From JAEXOD01 sp963667875 (lineage in GTDB: Bacteria > Bacteroidota > Ignavibacteria > Ignavibacteriales > Melioribacteraceae), in contig CAXXGC010000001.1 of NCBI GenBank assembly GCA_963667875.2, forward strand, positions 372,001 to 436,000: a stretch of DNA of 64,000 bases, given 5' to 3'. The translations under genes and the position numbers were made by a program. Positions 1 to 8,978 of this stretch are shown piece after piece. The notes beneath the pieces were generated by a model that worked only from the letters and a program-made list of their open reading frames with translations, was not told the origin of the DNA and ran no database searches. Within the stretch, counting starts at the first letter, position 1, and the number at the start of each line of letters is the position of its first letter.

Positions 1-317
1 TCTTCAGTAACAGAAACGTCACTAACAACGTAAGTTCCACCAACAAGTGCAGCTCCATTGGTTAATTTACCAAGCGAATCACCGGTAGCAGGGTCTAAAA
101 CATAAATAAAACTTCCGCCATTACGGCTTACAACAAATAATCTTTCTTGACCGCCAACTACGCCATAATCTAAACCACGGGTAAAATGACCTGCTGCATC
201 AAACCAAGCCGGTTTTGTGCCTTGTGCAACACTTTTTTCCCATACACGCGTAACAACTTGCGCATAAGTAGAAGCGACCATCACAAAAAAGATAACTAAG
301 AGTAATGCTTTTTTCAT
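1..317 (-). CDS. Secreted protein, N-terminal part (cut by window edge)
   Basis: An open frame starts with ATG at 317 and runs off the window after 105 codons. The first 20 residues form a typical signal peptide (MKK, a hydrophobic core, then a cleavage site near STYAQ), so the product is exported. The mature part begins VVTRVWEKSVAQGTKPAWF and continues with a segment rich in Gly and short beta-type stretches (LFVVSRNGGSFIYVLDPATG), which resembles a beta-propeller blade or the DUF4623-type secreted proteins of this phylum. That family link is from memory and is tentative. A good Shine-Dalgarno sequence (GGAGGT) lies just upstream of the ATG. The C-terminus, and with it any sorting domain, is outside the window. 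Confidence 0.75.
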   Translation of the reverse strand, partial: MKKALLLVIFFVMVASTYAQVVTRVWEKSVAQGTKPAWFDAAGHFTRGLDYGVVGGQERLFVVSRNGGSFIYVLDPATGDSLGKLTNGAALVGGTYVVSDVSVTE

Positions 318-580
318 TCTAACTAACCTCCAAATAATTAATCGAAATTTATTTATATTATCTATTAATATTAATATAAAAATAATAATTTAAAAAACCT
401 TGATAAAAAATAGGCAAAATTTATTTTTGAGTAATTTGTTGGTCATTTTTAATTTAATTAATTAATATTTAGGATGTTTTTGTCCAAATTATTATATGGC
501 AATTTTTTGTCTGCTTTGGAAAATAAGATGTAAAAAATGAAAAAAAAATGAATAATAATAATTAAATTTCAAAAATATAT

Positions 581-608
581 TTGACAAGAAATAGATTTTT
601 TGTATATT
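581..608 (+). promoter_or_regulatory. Promoter of the small RNA candidate
   Basis: TTGACA at 581-586 is separated by 16 bases from TATATT at 603-608, which is preceded by TG and followed by TC. It fits both a sigma-70 consensus and the Bacteroidota pattern TTG / TAnnTTT. No open frame follows; a structured 85-base segment ending in a terminator does. Confidence 0.6.
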
Positions 609-614
609 TCGAGT

Positions 615-700
615 GCCCTCAAACCCTCCTTTGCCCATGCGCCTCTAAGGCGCAAAACCAGAGCGAGCCCGATCTAACAAGGTCGGGCTTGTATTTTTTT
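615..700 (+). ncRNA. Candidate small RNA with an anti-Shine-Dalgarno-like segment
   Basis: A good promoter (581-608) is followed directly by a short segment without a plausible gene. It carries the unpaired C-rich stretch CCCTCCTTTGCCC (624-636), a hairpin with a 6-bp stem and CTA loop (639-653), and an intrinsic terminator (666-700). CCTCCTTT equals the anti-Shine-Dalgarno core at the 3' end of 16S rRNA, so the RNA could pair with ribosome-binding sites of mRNAs. It does not match the 6S, SRP or tmRNA layouts that I know. The 5' end is inferred from the promoter position. That this is a transcribed regulatory RNA is inference from promoter, structure and terminator together. Confidence 0.5.
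666..700 (+). terminator. Rho-independent terminator of the sRNA candidate
   Basis: AGCCCGATC (666-674) pairs with GGTCGGGCT (681-689) in a 9-bp stem with one G-T pair and loop TAACAA. A T-rich tail with seven consecutive T follows (694-700). Confidence 0.8.
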
Positions 701-885
701 AAACCGTTTTTTGCAATTAATTAGCTAAAATCTTTTATTTTTGAAAGATGATTTTGAAAATAGGGGTATGTTTGGTTGTAATTAACAAACACCTATGATA
801 AAATCATAATCACAAAAATCATAGTTCATACAACTGTCAGAATCATGTTAATCCTTTAATCATGTAAATCATGGTTCAGACAATG

Positions 886-1719
886 TTTTGAACGCTGATG
901 ACGCTGATTTGACTGATAATCGCTGATTTTAAAGAATGGAAATCTGATTTGGGTTGTATTCAGTCATAAGTGCTTAAATGTTATAAATTAAAAGAATAGG
1001 CAACTATTCCATAGTTGTAGGGGTTGGTTGGTGTGTTGCAGGTTACAAATAGGCCTCTTTTCCAAAGAGGGTTTGATAAAAGGAAATATTTTGATAAAGT
1101 GGCTGTAGCCAACAGGTACTTAAGTTAAAATCATGATAATCTTAATAATCACACAAATCGTAGTTCAGGGCAATATTTAATCTGTGCAAATCTGCCTAAT
1201 CTGTGCAAATCAGTGTTCTATGATTTATTTTTGAACGCTATCAGATTTAATATTCTCTTCCTCACAATCATTTTAATCATACAAATTCCGGTTCAGATAA
1301 TATTTTGAACGCTGATGACGCTGATTTGGCTGATAACCGCTGATTTTAAAGAATGGAAATCTGATTTGGGTTGTGTTCAGTCGTAAGTGCTTAAATGTTA
1401 TAAATTAAAAGAATAGGCAACTATTCCATAGTTGTTGGCGTAGGTTGGTGTGTTGCAGGTTACAAATAGGCCTCTTTTCCAAAGAGGGTTTGATACGATG
1501 AATTTTGTAGATAATCGGGTTGCAGTTAAAATACAATTGCGCTAACATCAAAATAATCATTCAAATCACATAAATCATAGTCCAGACAATAGTTTAATCA
1601 GTGTAAATCTGCCTAATCTGTGCAAATCAGTGTTCTATGATTTATTTTTGAACTCTATCAAATTTAATATTCTCTTCCTCACAATCATTTTAATCACACA
1701 AATCACGGTTCAGACAATT
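886..1719. repeat. Two tandem copies of a 417-bp composite intergenic repeat
   Basis: Copy 1 is 886-1302 and copy 2 is 1303-1719. The first 193 bases (886-1078 and 1303-1495) align at a constant offset of 417 with scattered substitutions and no gaps. Each contains two perfect small hairpins: CAACTAT-TCC-ATAGTTG (1001-1017, 1418-1434) and CCTCTTT-TCC-AAAGAGG (1054-1070, 1471-1487). The remainder has motifs such as 'tctgtgcaaatcagtgttctatg'-like text found inverted at 39-41 kb and 48.3 kb. No convincing gene lies between 318 and 1790 apart from the sRNA candidate. Confidence 0.85.
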
Positions 1720-1790
1720 ATTAAAATCATGATAATCCTTTAATCAAGTTAATCATGGTTCAAACAATGTTTTAATTCATCATTCATCAT

Positions 1791-2606
1791 TTATAATTTG
1801 TTTTCCCAATGCCAGTGCCAAGGTTCGTAAGCTACTCCAAGATTGTTATCTTTAGGATAGGATAAATAAAAATTAAATTTCCCTGCATTTTGAGTAAGCC
1901 ATTTATATACTTCCGTAACCTCAAAATCTTCTCCTTTTTGGTTTTCGCTAAATCCGTTTATACCGTCTTCGGTAACAATATCAATCGCATTATTAACAGG
2001 TGAACCGTGTTCGCTATAACCCGGTAAAGCTATCCACTTGGCATTTTCGGTTAAACAATAATTGACGTCTTTTACGAGATAATAAATAAATAAATAAGCC
2101 TGCCGGCCTGATGAACGGTAACCTGAATCGACATAAATGTTTTTTCCGATCTCTGTTTTTATAGCTTTTGCCATAGCGCAAAAATCTTTGTACGAGTGTT
2201 CGGGGCAATATTGTACTCCTGTTTCCCGTCCGGTTCCTTTTCCTATGAACTGAAAAGAATCAATTTTGACAAGATTATTTGCTTTTTCTAGCGAATAAAA
2301 AGGACCGTTAAATCCAATAGCTTTGGGGTGAATTTGCAAAATTAATTTAATTACATGTTTTTCAAAAAAACTGAGCATGTTTAATAAAATATCATAATCT
2401 AAAATTGCATATTCAATTTTTGGAAGTTTACTGATATATGTTTCCCATTTTTTTAATGCTGAATTAACAAAAAAACGTTGTAAAATATTTAATCGTGTAA
2501 AGGAAACCTGAGTCATACTAAAATAAATAATAATAAAACCAATAATTGCGTAAATCAAATAATTCATAATCAATCCATAAAAATAATGCACAAAATTAAT
2601 AAACAT
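1791..2606 (-). CDS. M15-family D-Ala-D-Ala carboxypeptidase-like protein (VanY-like), membrane anchored
   Basis: The 271-residue protein has a hydrophobic N-terminal segment (about residues 14-31) that should anchor it in the inner membrane with the rest in the periplasm, where such enzymes trim peptidoglycan peptides. Family marks are SGYRSSGRQA (161-170), the zinc motif around SEH (H200) and D209, and EPWHW (E261, H264). In the M15B motif SEHxxGxAxD the spacing between His and Asp is 7; here it is 9 because two residues are extra (HGSPVNNAID), so activity is likely but not certain. A second possible start is Met14 at 2567, preceded by a weak GGA. The gene stands alone beside a repeat-rich region. 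Confidence 0.75.
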   Translation of the reverse strand: MFINFVHYFYGLIMNYLIYAIIGFIIIYFSMTQVSFTRLNILQRFFVNSALKKWETYISKLPKIEYAILDYDILLNMLSFFEKHVIKLILQIHPKAIGFNGPFYSLEKANNLVKIDSFQFIGKGTGRETGVQYCPEHSYKDFCAMAKAIKTEIGKNIYVDSGYRSSGRQAYLFIYYLVKDVNYCLTENAKWIALPGYSEHGSPVNNAIDIVTEDGINGFSENQKGEDFEVTEVYKWLTQNAGKFNFYLSYPKDNNLGVAYEPWHWHWENKL

Positions 2607-2710
2607 TCTAATTTAGTACAAAATAATAAATAAATACAGACTTTAGTTTATTAATTTGCCAAAAAGCCTTACTTTAAATTATTAAAAAAAAAGTTTATAG
2701 GAGCAGTATA

Positions 2711-3226
2711 ATGAAATTAAAGGGTGATAACTTTATAATACGCAATTTTGTATTAGAAGATATACAATCTTTAACAGAAAATGCAAACAACAGCAAAATA
2801 TGGATCAATCTCCGCGATGGATTTCCGCATCCATATACAATTGAAGATGCGGAGAAATTTATAAATGTGGTAAACCTTGTTGACCCGGTTACTAATTTTG
2901 CAATCGAAGAAAATAAACTTTGCATTGGTGCAATTGGATTTGAATTTGGGAAAAATGTATATAGTAAAACTGCAGAAGTAGGCTATTGGCTAGGAGAAAG
3001 CTATTGGGGAAAAGGAATTATGACAAAAGCTGTAAGTCTATTTACGCAATTTATGTTTGAAAATTTTGATATTGAACGCATACAGGCAAGTGTATTCGAT
3101 TGGAATCACGCTTCATCCAAGGTTTTGGAAAAAGCAGGTTTTACATTTGAAGCGAGATTAAAAAAACATGTAGTAAAAAATGGTATGTTTGGCGATGAGT
3201 TAATTTATGCAAAATTTAGAGAATAA
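2711..3226 (+). CDS. GNAT-family N-acetyltransferase (RimJ/RimL type)
   Basis: This 171-residue protein has the usual length of the Acetyltransf_3 family. It shows the beta4-alpha3 acetyl-CoA signature VGYWLGESYWGKGIMTKAV (about residues 95-113), in which the Q/RxxGxG/A loop is represented by WGKGIM. The later family block NHASSKVLEKAGF (about 137-149) precedes a C-terminal strand ending ELIYAKFRE. Such enzymes transfer acetyl from acetyl-CoA to a primary amine, often a protein N-terminus or a small molecule; the substrate cannot be told from sequence. TAGGAG eight bases before the ATG supports the start. It is transcribed away from the M15 gene, so the space between them holds divergent promoters. 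Confidence 0.88.
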   Translation: MKLKGDNFIIRNFVLEDIQSLTENANNSKIWINLRDGFPHPYTIEDAEKFINVVNLVDPVTNFAIEENKLCIGAIGFEFGKNVYSKTAEVGYWLGESYWGKGIMTKAVSLFTQFMFENFDIERIQASVFDWNHASSKVLEKAGFTFEARLKKHVVKNGMFGDELIYAKFRE

Positions 3227-3671
3227 TTAATTTAGGTTGTTCGGTATTATTTGTGGAAAAACTAAAAACAGATATATAAAGAAGCACAAAAAATGAACAA
3301 AAATGAAATATAGTAATATAGATTCAAAGGTGGACAGGCTGTAATAAAAGTCAAAAGATTGCACGTGGGAACTCACCCCCCTTAAAAATAGAGGGGGAAT
3401 ATATAACTGTAACGATATACTATGTGCTCGCTTAGTTTATAACTCCGGCATTTATGCCGGAGATAGAACTATACTAAAATTGGGTTTTTACCCAAGCATA
3501 ATAATATTGGATGATAGCAAAGATATAATAAAAAATAATTGTGAATTGCCTCAGGTTATTATATGATCCGCATTTTTATTGTTTTAATTTACAATTCACC
3601 ACCCATAATTTATAATTTGTTTTTGCTTTTTGTTTCCATTAAAAATACTAAAAAACTTAATTTAAGAATAA
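3227..3671. other. Gene-free stretch with perfect small hairpins
   Basis: No credible coding frame is seen. It holds two perfect hairpins: CTCCGGCA-TTTA-TGCCGGAG (3443-3462) and TTGGGT-TTTT-ACCCAA (3480-3495). It ends in the short AATTGTGAATT / AATTTATAATTTG words (3539-3620) that recur at gene borders in this window. Confidence 0.6.
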
Positions 3672-4709
3672 ATGCGAGATGTTATGTTTTTACGAAAAAT
3701 TTTATTAATTTTTGTTCTATTTGTTGCTTTTGTTAATATTAATGGACAATCGGAACAAAAATATGCAAATTTAGGCAATTTTAAGCTTGAAAACGGTGAT
3801 ACAATATTTGATTGTAAAGTTGGATATCGTACTTACGGAAAACTAAATGAAGAGAAATCAAATATCGTTTTGTTTCCAACTTATTTTAACGGAACAAGTG
3901 AAGCAAATGCGCGCAACTTAGGAACAGGAAAATTAATAGATACATCAAAATATTATGTTATTTCAATTGACGCAATTGGCAACGGAATATCTACTTCCCC
4001 CAACAATAGTGTACAACAACCAAATAATCAATTTCCTTATTTTACAATTTCTGATATTGTAAAAAGTCAATATGAAGCATTAACAAAACAATTAGGTATA
4101 AATCATTTATTCTGTATTATTGGCGGGTCAATGGCCAGTATGCAGACATACGAATGGCTTGTTTCATATCCGGATTTTATGGATAAAGCAATTCCTTATG
4201 TCCCAACGCCATATTTAACAGCGCATGATAAGTTTTTATGGAATATTTCTCTTGAAATAATTAAAATTGGCGAAGAATATAATGTGCCTGATAAAAATAT
4301 TTCTAAAATACTTAATATGCTGATCAGTTTTTCAGCGCGTACTTCGGGTAATTTTAATAAAAATGTACAAGTTGATAAATTTGATGAATATCTAACAAGG
4401 TTTACTGGCGAAGCATCAAAAATTTTTCCTCCCATTAACTGGAAATATCAACTTTTAAGTATGATTAATCATAATATTACAAAAAGATTTAACTTTTCCA
4501 AAGAAGAAACAGCCAAAGTTATTAAAGCAAAAGTCTTATCAATTATAGGTCTAACTGACGATATTCTAAATCCGTCTTCGGCAATCGAGTTTTCGAAAAT
4601 TGGCGGTTTTGAAACTCTTTTATTGGATAACGATTGCGGTCATGGAGCAGTAGGCTGTGAAATGGAAAAAGTTAGTAATGCGATCACAAAATTTTTAGAA
4701 GAGAAATAA
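3672..4709 (+). CDS. Exported alpha/beta hydrolase of the homoserine O-acetyltransferase (MetX-like) fold
   Basis: The protein has MetX-family marks: CKVGYRTYGKLNEEKSN near the N-terminus, the nucleophile elbow GGSMASMQ with Ser153, the acid in TDDIL (Asp296 or Asp297) and His324 in CGHGA, giving a full Ser-Asp-His triad. Unlike MetX it begins with a signal peptide (about residues 5-26, ending NINGQ), so it probably works outside the cytoplasm and is unlikely to be the methionine-pathway enzyme. The substrate is unknown; a secreted esterase or acyltransferase is the cautious reading. The real start may be Met5 at 3684, which trims the charged leader. The gene is single and convergent with the ammonium channel gene. 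Confidence 0.82.
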   Translation: MRDVMFLRKILLIFVLFVAFVNINGQSEQKYANLGNFKLENGDTIFDCKVGYRTYGKLNEEKSNIVLFPTYFNGTSEANARNLGTGKLIDTSKYYVISIDAIGNGISTSPNNSVQQPNNQFPYFTISDIVKSQYEALTKQLGINHLFCIIGGSMASMQTYEWLVSYPDFMDKAIPYVPTPYLTAHDKFLWNISLEIIKIGEEYNVPDKNISKILNMLISFSARTSGNFNKNVQVDKFDEYLTRFTGEASKIFPPINWKYQLLSMINHNITKRFNFSKEETAKVIKAKVLSIIGLTDDILNPSSAIEFSKIGGFETLLLDNDCGHGAVGCEMEKVSNAITKFLEEK

Positions 4710-4730
4710 AAGCGAAATAAAATTATAAAA

Positions 4731-4762
4731 CGTGGTCATAAAGATGTTTTAATATGACCACG
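4731..4762 (-). terminator. Terminator of the ammonium channel gene
   Basis: CGTGGTCAT (4731-4739) and ATGACCACG (4754-4762) form a perfect 9-bp stem. On the minus strand it is followed by the T-rich TTTTATAATTTT. It also lies between two convergent genes and may act in both directions. Confidence 0.65.
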
Positions 4763-4779
4763 TTACTAAACTGCAGATT

Positions 4780-6003
4780 CTATAAAGAATCTTCCATGTA
4801 GGCGTTTTCGCCTAATAACGATTGGTCTAATCCTTTATGCTCGTCAGCTTCCTGAACGCGAACTACGGTAATTTTATTAATTAACCATAACATACCATAA
4901 GTGAAACTAAAGGCCCAAATAGAAGAGACCAGTACAGCAACTAATTGTTTTACAAAAAATGAAACATTACCGGCTAATAATCCGTCAACACCTGCCGGAT
5001 TAAATTCAACCGAGGCAAATACACCAAGCAAAATAATTCCAATTAAACCGCCAACACCATGAACACCCCACACATCTAAAGCATCGTCCAGTTTTAATTT
5101 ATTTTTTAATGCAACCGCAAAGAAACATACAACTCCGGCAATAATACCAATAATTACAGCGGTAACCGGAGAAACATATCCCGCAGCCGGCGTAATTGTA
5201 GCAAGTCCCGCAACCGCACCGGTTAAAAGACCCAAAAATTTTGGTTTTTTAGAATACATCCAATCAACAATTAACCATGTTACTGCCGCAAAAGAAGCTG
5301 CAATATCGGTATTTAAGAATGCAATTGCAGTAACTGAATCAACTCTAAATTCGCTTCCGGCATTAAAACCATACCAGCCGAACCATAACAAACCTGTACC
5401 AAGGGCAACTAATGGGATACTATGCGGACCGCTGTCAACAGCTTTCCTTTTACCAACAAAAATTACAGATGCAAGAGCTGCCATACCTGCAATATTATGT
5501 ACAACAATACCGCCTGCAAAATCTAAAACGCCCCATTGTTGTAGTATTCCGCCGCCCCAAATCATATGAACGAACGGGAAATATACTAATAACAGCCAAA
5601 AAGTTAAAAACCACATGTAAGCTTTAAATGAAACACGATTTGTGAAAGCACCGCTAATTAATGCAGGAGTAATAATTGCAAACATCATTTGATAAGCAAC
5701 AAAAACAATTAATGGAATAGTACTGTTTGTTGGAGAAGGTGTAGTTAAATTAACACCTCGTAAAAAAGCCATATCCAAATTCCCTATTATTCCACCTACA
5801 TCTCCGCTAAAGCATAACGAATAACCACATATAAACCAAATTACAGTTGTCCAACCCATCGAAACAAAACTTTGAATCATGATAGTTAATACATTTTTTC
5901 TTCCAACCAAACCGCCATAAAAAAACGCAAGTCCGGGGGTCATTAACATAACAAGACTGCAACATAACAACATAAAGCCGGTATTTCCGGTATCAATCAC
6001 CAT
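4780..6003 (-). CDS. amt: Ammonium channel of the Amt/MEP/Rh family
   Basis: The 407-residue protein is hydrophobic throughout, with about eleven transmembrane helices expected for the family, and acts in the inner membrane to conduct ammonium or ammonia. Key residues are present: Asp161 in GVLDFAGGIVVH, the twin histidines His169 and His315 (in WGVHGVGG), and Phe108 at the entrance gate. The signature FGWYGFNAGSE lies at 208-218. GGAGA precedes the ATG by a few bases. The C-terminal tail after the last helix is short and acidic. A GlnB/GlnK gene often sits next to amt, but none is found here, so nitrogen control of this channel would have to come from a gene elsewhere. Confidence 0.95.
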   Translation of the reverse strand: MVIDTGNTGFMLLCCSLVMLMTPGLAFFYGGLVGRKNVLTIMIQSFVSMGWTTVIWFICGYSLCFSGDVGGIIGNLDMAFLRGVNLTTPSPTNSTIPLIVFVAYQMMFAIITPALISGAFTNRVSFKAYMWFLTFWLLLVYFPFVHMIWGGGILQQWGVLDFAGGIVVHNIAGMAALASVIFVGKRKAVDSGPHSIPLVALGTGLLWFGWYGFNAGSEFRVDSVTAIAFLNTDIAASFAAVTWLIVDWMYSKKPKFLGLLTGAVAGLATITPAAGYVSPVTAVIIGIIAGVVCFFAVALKNKLKLDDALDVWGVHGVGGLIGIILLGVFASVEFNPAGVDGLLAGNVSFFVKQLVAVLVSSIWAFSFTYGMLWLINKITVVRVQEADEHKGLDQSLLGENAYMEDSL

Positions 6004-6180
6004 ATTTTCTCCAAATCATAAAATAATTAAAGTTAATTGTGTAATTAATTTATATTATATGCGGTTGATTTGAAATAAGAAAAAGGATGATATTTTTGTA
6101 GGGAATAACCTACAAGATTTTATTTATTCAAATGTGATGGATATATAAAACAACTCGAAATAATAGATAATATAAAAATA

Positions 6181-6414
6181 TTAATATTGAGGGGATGATT
6201 TGGAATTGTCATGGGGTTTTTCACTTTTGAAGCCTTTTTGATCGGAAACATCTAATAAGTTGTTGCAGCTGGGGCATATATATACATACGAATTTAACTT
6301 TATGCTGTGCATTGTGCAAAGCCAAACAAAGTCAATAGGTGTAAAGCACTGAGGACAAACCGTTTTATCAATCAGTTCTTTTTCAATTTCTTTTTGAGAA
6401 TATTTACTTTCCAA
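6181..6414 (-). CDS. Small zinc-ribbon-like hypothetical protein
   Basis: A 77-residue frame with two CxxC knuckles, CPQC (about 20-23) and CPSC (about 48-51), separated by 24 residues. This is the layout of a zinc ribbon. The C-terminal third is polar and probably disordered. The frame has no ATG: it opens with TTG at 6414, a stop codon lies a few codons upstream, and no clear ribosome-binding site is visible. The paired cysteines make coding likely, yet the weak start leaves doubt. It sits upstream of amt on the same strand, 177 bases away, with an AT-rich gap between. Function is not known. Confidence 0.5.
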   Translation of the reverse strand: MESKYSQKEIEKELIDKTVCPQCFTPIDFVWLCTMHSIKLNSYVYICPSCNNLLDVSDQKGFKSEKPHDNSKSSPQY

Positions 6415-6705
6415 TTTATGTATATATAGTTAAAGAATAATCAAACACATACCAAAAACAATAACAAAAATATTTTATTAACATTTTTATTATATCAATA
6501 ATTTTAAATATTGTTTCAACAGAATAAAAAATAAAATAAAAAATAAATATTTATTAATTTATTCACTTAAGCAATATAAATATTTATGCACAATTAATAA
6601 ACTGAACATTTCTAAATTAACAAATTTTAACAACCATAGCAAAAACGCTAAAATATTAACTTAAAAATACTTATCTTATAAGTTAATTTAAAAATTAATT
6701 ATTTA

Positions 6706-8751
6706 ATGATAATGCAAAAAGTCCTATTAATTGTACTAAGTTTTCTGCTTTGTTTTGGCAAAACAAAAGCCGAACTAAATAATAATACATTTAATTGTAA
6801 TAGCTTAACAATAACAGATACACTTTCAAAGATAAATCAAGATACGTCAAAAACAAAAATTGTTTTAGATACTTTACGTCCTTTAAATTATGTTCCATTT
6901 ACTACAAGCTTAGAACATTCCATATCTGTTAATAACAAATCTTTCGAATTGTACGATTACAGGTATACGGGTGATATATTCAGTTATCTTCCGTTTGGTT
7001 ACCTGCAAGATCTTGGGTTTTTAGGCCAGCCTAATGAAGCTACAATATACGGATCCGGATTTGGAAATATATCATATTTACGAGATGGAGTACCTGTAAA
7101 TAACAGAATGCAAAACTCTTTAGATTTATATAATATTCAGCTTGAATCGGTTGATTCCCTGGAAGTATTACCGTTGCCGAGAGGTTTTTTAGGAGGTTCG
7201 TTTTTTAATTCCGTTTCGGTAAATTTTATTACCCGCAACACTTTTTATGCAAAACCTTATACAAAAATCCGGTTTTACCAAGGAGATACCGATGAAGGAG
7301 TAGTTGATTTTTTATTCCATACTTACGTTACTAAAAAACTTGGTGTAAAATTTAATATTTCAAATTATTCAATTGGAACAAGATACGAAAATACCGAATA
7401 CGGTAATTGGCAGGCATCAATTTCGGCAAAATATAATTTTACCAACTATATTAATTTTATTTTATCTTATCACTATTCAAAAGAGGAAACAAAATTAAAT
7501 GGAGGTGTTGATTTAGATTATATTAAATCAGATCTTACTAATAGACCAATTGATGCTTATGTTTTTGATCAATATTTGGCAACAGTTAAGTACACAGACA
7601 GATATCAAAAATCAAGGTATCATAGTATTAATTTTACAATACTTGCCGAAATAATTAAAGCTTTACCCGCCAGCGTAAATTTTTATGTTCAAAGCAACCT
7701 AAATGAATTTAGGCAAAACGAATTTGCGAAACTATCGGATGAGGATACCTTAATTCATAATAATAAATATAATTTAGCCGGATTAAATTTTAGTCAAAAA
7801 ATATTAATTCCTTATTTTAATTCTACATTTTCTCTTAATCTGGAAAGAGTTTCGTATTATACTGATATTTTAACGTCTAATTCAAAAATCAATTCAATTT
7901 CTTTTTCGGGTGTTAATAAATTAACAATTTTGAATAATATAGTACCGTCTGTATTTTATAAGTTTTCCAACTATAATAATATAACGTTATTTGGATTAGG
8001 AGGCGATGTTAACATTAATATTATGGGATGTAATATTTATGCCGGTCTTTCAACATTCAAAAAGCCGTTTAGTCCGGTTGAAGATGAATTTCTTGGAAAT
8101 ATTGCCGATTATCAAACCATAAATAATTATGAAGCAGGAATTAGTTATAAAACTCCTGATTTTAATATCTCGGCAAGATATTTTTTATCGTATAACAACA
8201 AAACGCCGTTTGCCATTATTAATAAGTTAATTGATACTGTAAAAACCGATTATGTTACTAATTATTTTATACAAGAAACCAAAACACATGGTGCAAACTT
8301 AAATTTTAGCAAAAAAATTTGGAAAATACTAATTACTAACAACGCATCGTTATTTTTTACTAAAGCTGACCAAAAAAACGAACTTCTGCCAAAATATTCA
8401 GTTAATGCCGGCATATATTATATAGACACTTTATTTAACAGCAATCTTAAATTAAAAGCCGGATTAAATTTCAAAATGTCGGGCAAACAGGATGGCAGAA
8501 TTTATGACTTTGAAAGAAGTGTTGCTGCATATTATATTAATACAGCAAATTTGGGATTACAGCAAATAGATAACGAATTTTCAAAGTCTTCATTTCAAAT
8601 GGATTTTTTTATGGCTGCAAAAATTCAAGACGCGGCAATTATATATTTTGTATTCCAAAATTTGCTTAATGAAGAAAATTTTTATGTATCTATTTATCCA
8701 AAACAAGGCAGAGGAATTAGATTAGGATTTAACTGGGAGTTGTTTAATTAA
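6706..8751 (+). CDS. TonB-dependent receptor-like outer-membrane beta-barrel protein
   Basis: A signal peptide (about residues 1-22, ending TKAE) leads into a plug-like region (about 60-165) with the plug-type block TIYGSGFGNISYLRDGVPVN and SVDSLEVLPLPRGFLGG. A long series of alternating aromatic strands follows. The chain ends YFVFQNLLNEENFYVSIYP...LGFNWELFN, the closing strands of TonB-dependent receptors with a terminal aromatic residue. At 681 residues it is of ordinary size for a receptor without an N-terminal carboxypeptidase-regulatory domain. No TonB box can be identified with certainty. The ligand is unknown. The start has no Shine-Dalgarno sequence but an AT-rich leader, common in Bacteroidota. 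It precedes the amylase gene by 227 bases on the same strand, so a role in glycan or nutrient uptake is possible. Confidence 0.8.
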   Translation: MIMQKVLLIVLSFLLCFGKTKAELNNNTFNCNSLTITDTLSKINQDTSKTKIVLDTLRPLNYVPFTTSLEHSISVNNKSFELYDYRYTGDIFSYLPFGYLQDLGFLGQPNEATIYGSGFGNISYLRDGVPVNNRMQNSLDLYNIQLESVDSLEVLPLPRGFLGGSFFNSVSVNFITRNTFYAKPYTKIRFYQGDTDEGVVDFLFHTYVTKKLGVKFNISNYSIGTRYENTEYGNWQASISAKYNFTNYINFILSYHYSKEETKLNGGVDLDYIKSDLTNRPIDAYVFDQYLATVKYTDRYQKSRYHSINFTILAEIIKALPASVNFYVQSNLNEFRQNEFAKLSDEDTLIHNNKYNLAGLNFSQKILIPYFNSTFSLNLERVSYYTDILTSNSKINSISFSGVNKLTILNNIVPSVFYKFSNYNNITLFGLGGDVNINIMGCNIYAGLSTFKKPFSPVEDEFLGNIADYQTINNYEAGISYKTPDFNISARYFLSYNNKTPFAIINKLIDTVKTDYVTNYFIQETKTHGANLNFSKKIWKILITNNASLFFTKADQKNELLPKYSVNAGIYYIDTLFNSNLKLKAGLNFKMSGKQDGRIYDFERSVAAYYINTANLGLQQIDNEFSKSSFQMDFFMAAKIQDAAIIYFVFQNLLNEENFYVSIYPKQGRGIRLGFNWELFN

Positions 8752-8820
8752 GTATTTGTTCTGTTAAGTAAATTCTTTATATTCTTAATTGCAAAAAAAT
8801 AAATATAAAATTTGCAAAGG

Positions 8821-8867
8821 TTGTAAAAGTAATACTAAATAAAATTCCCAATTTTGGACTTTTACAA
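8821..8867. promoter_or_regulatory. Inverted repeat upstream of the amylase gene
   Basis: TTGTAAAAGT (8821-8830) and ACTTTTACAA (8858-8867) form a perfect 10-bp inverted repeat with a 27-base spacer. There is no T-run on either side. It could be an operator or an mRNA leader hairpin for the amylase gene that starts 112 bases downstream. Confidence 0.35.
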
Positions 8868-8978
8868 TATATTTTATTGAGTTATATTTTAATATAAATA
8901 TATCCACAAGGTTTTTAAAACCGTTTTTAAATGCGGTGTTATACATATAATTTTGAAATTTAAATAATAGAGGACAAA

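Noticed and set aside
615..700. tRNA, 6S RNA or SRP RNA identity for the sRNA candidate
   Set aside because: There is no cloverleaf, no long bulged rod as in 6S RNA, and no SRP apical loop motif.
1303..1719. Possible CRISPR array in the repeat regions
   Set aside because: Units are hundreds of bases long, degenerate and without regular short spacers, and no cas genes are present.
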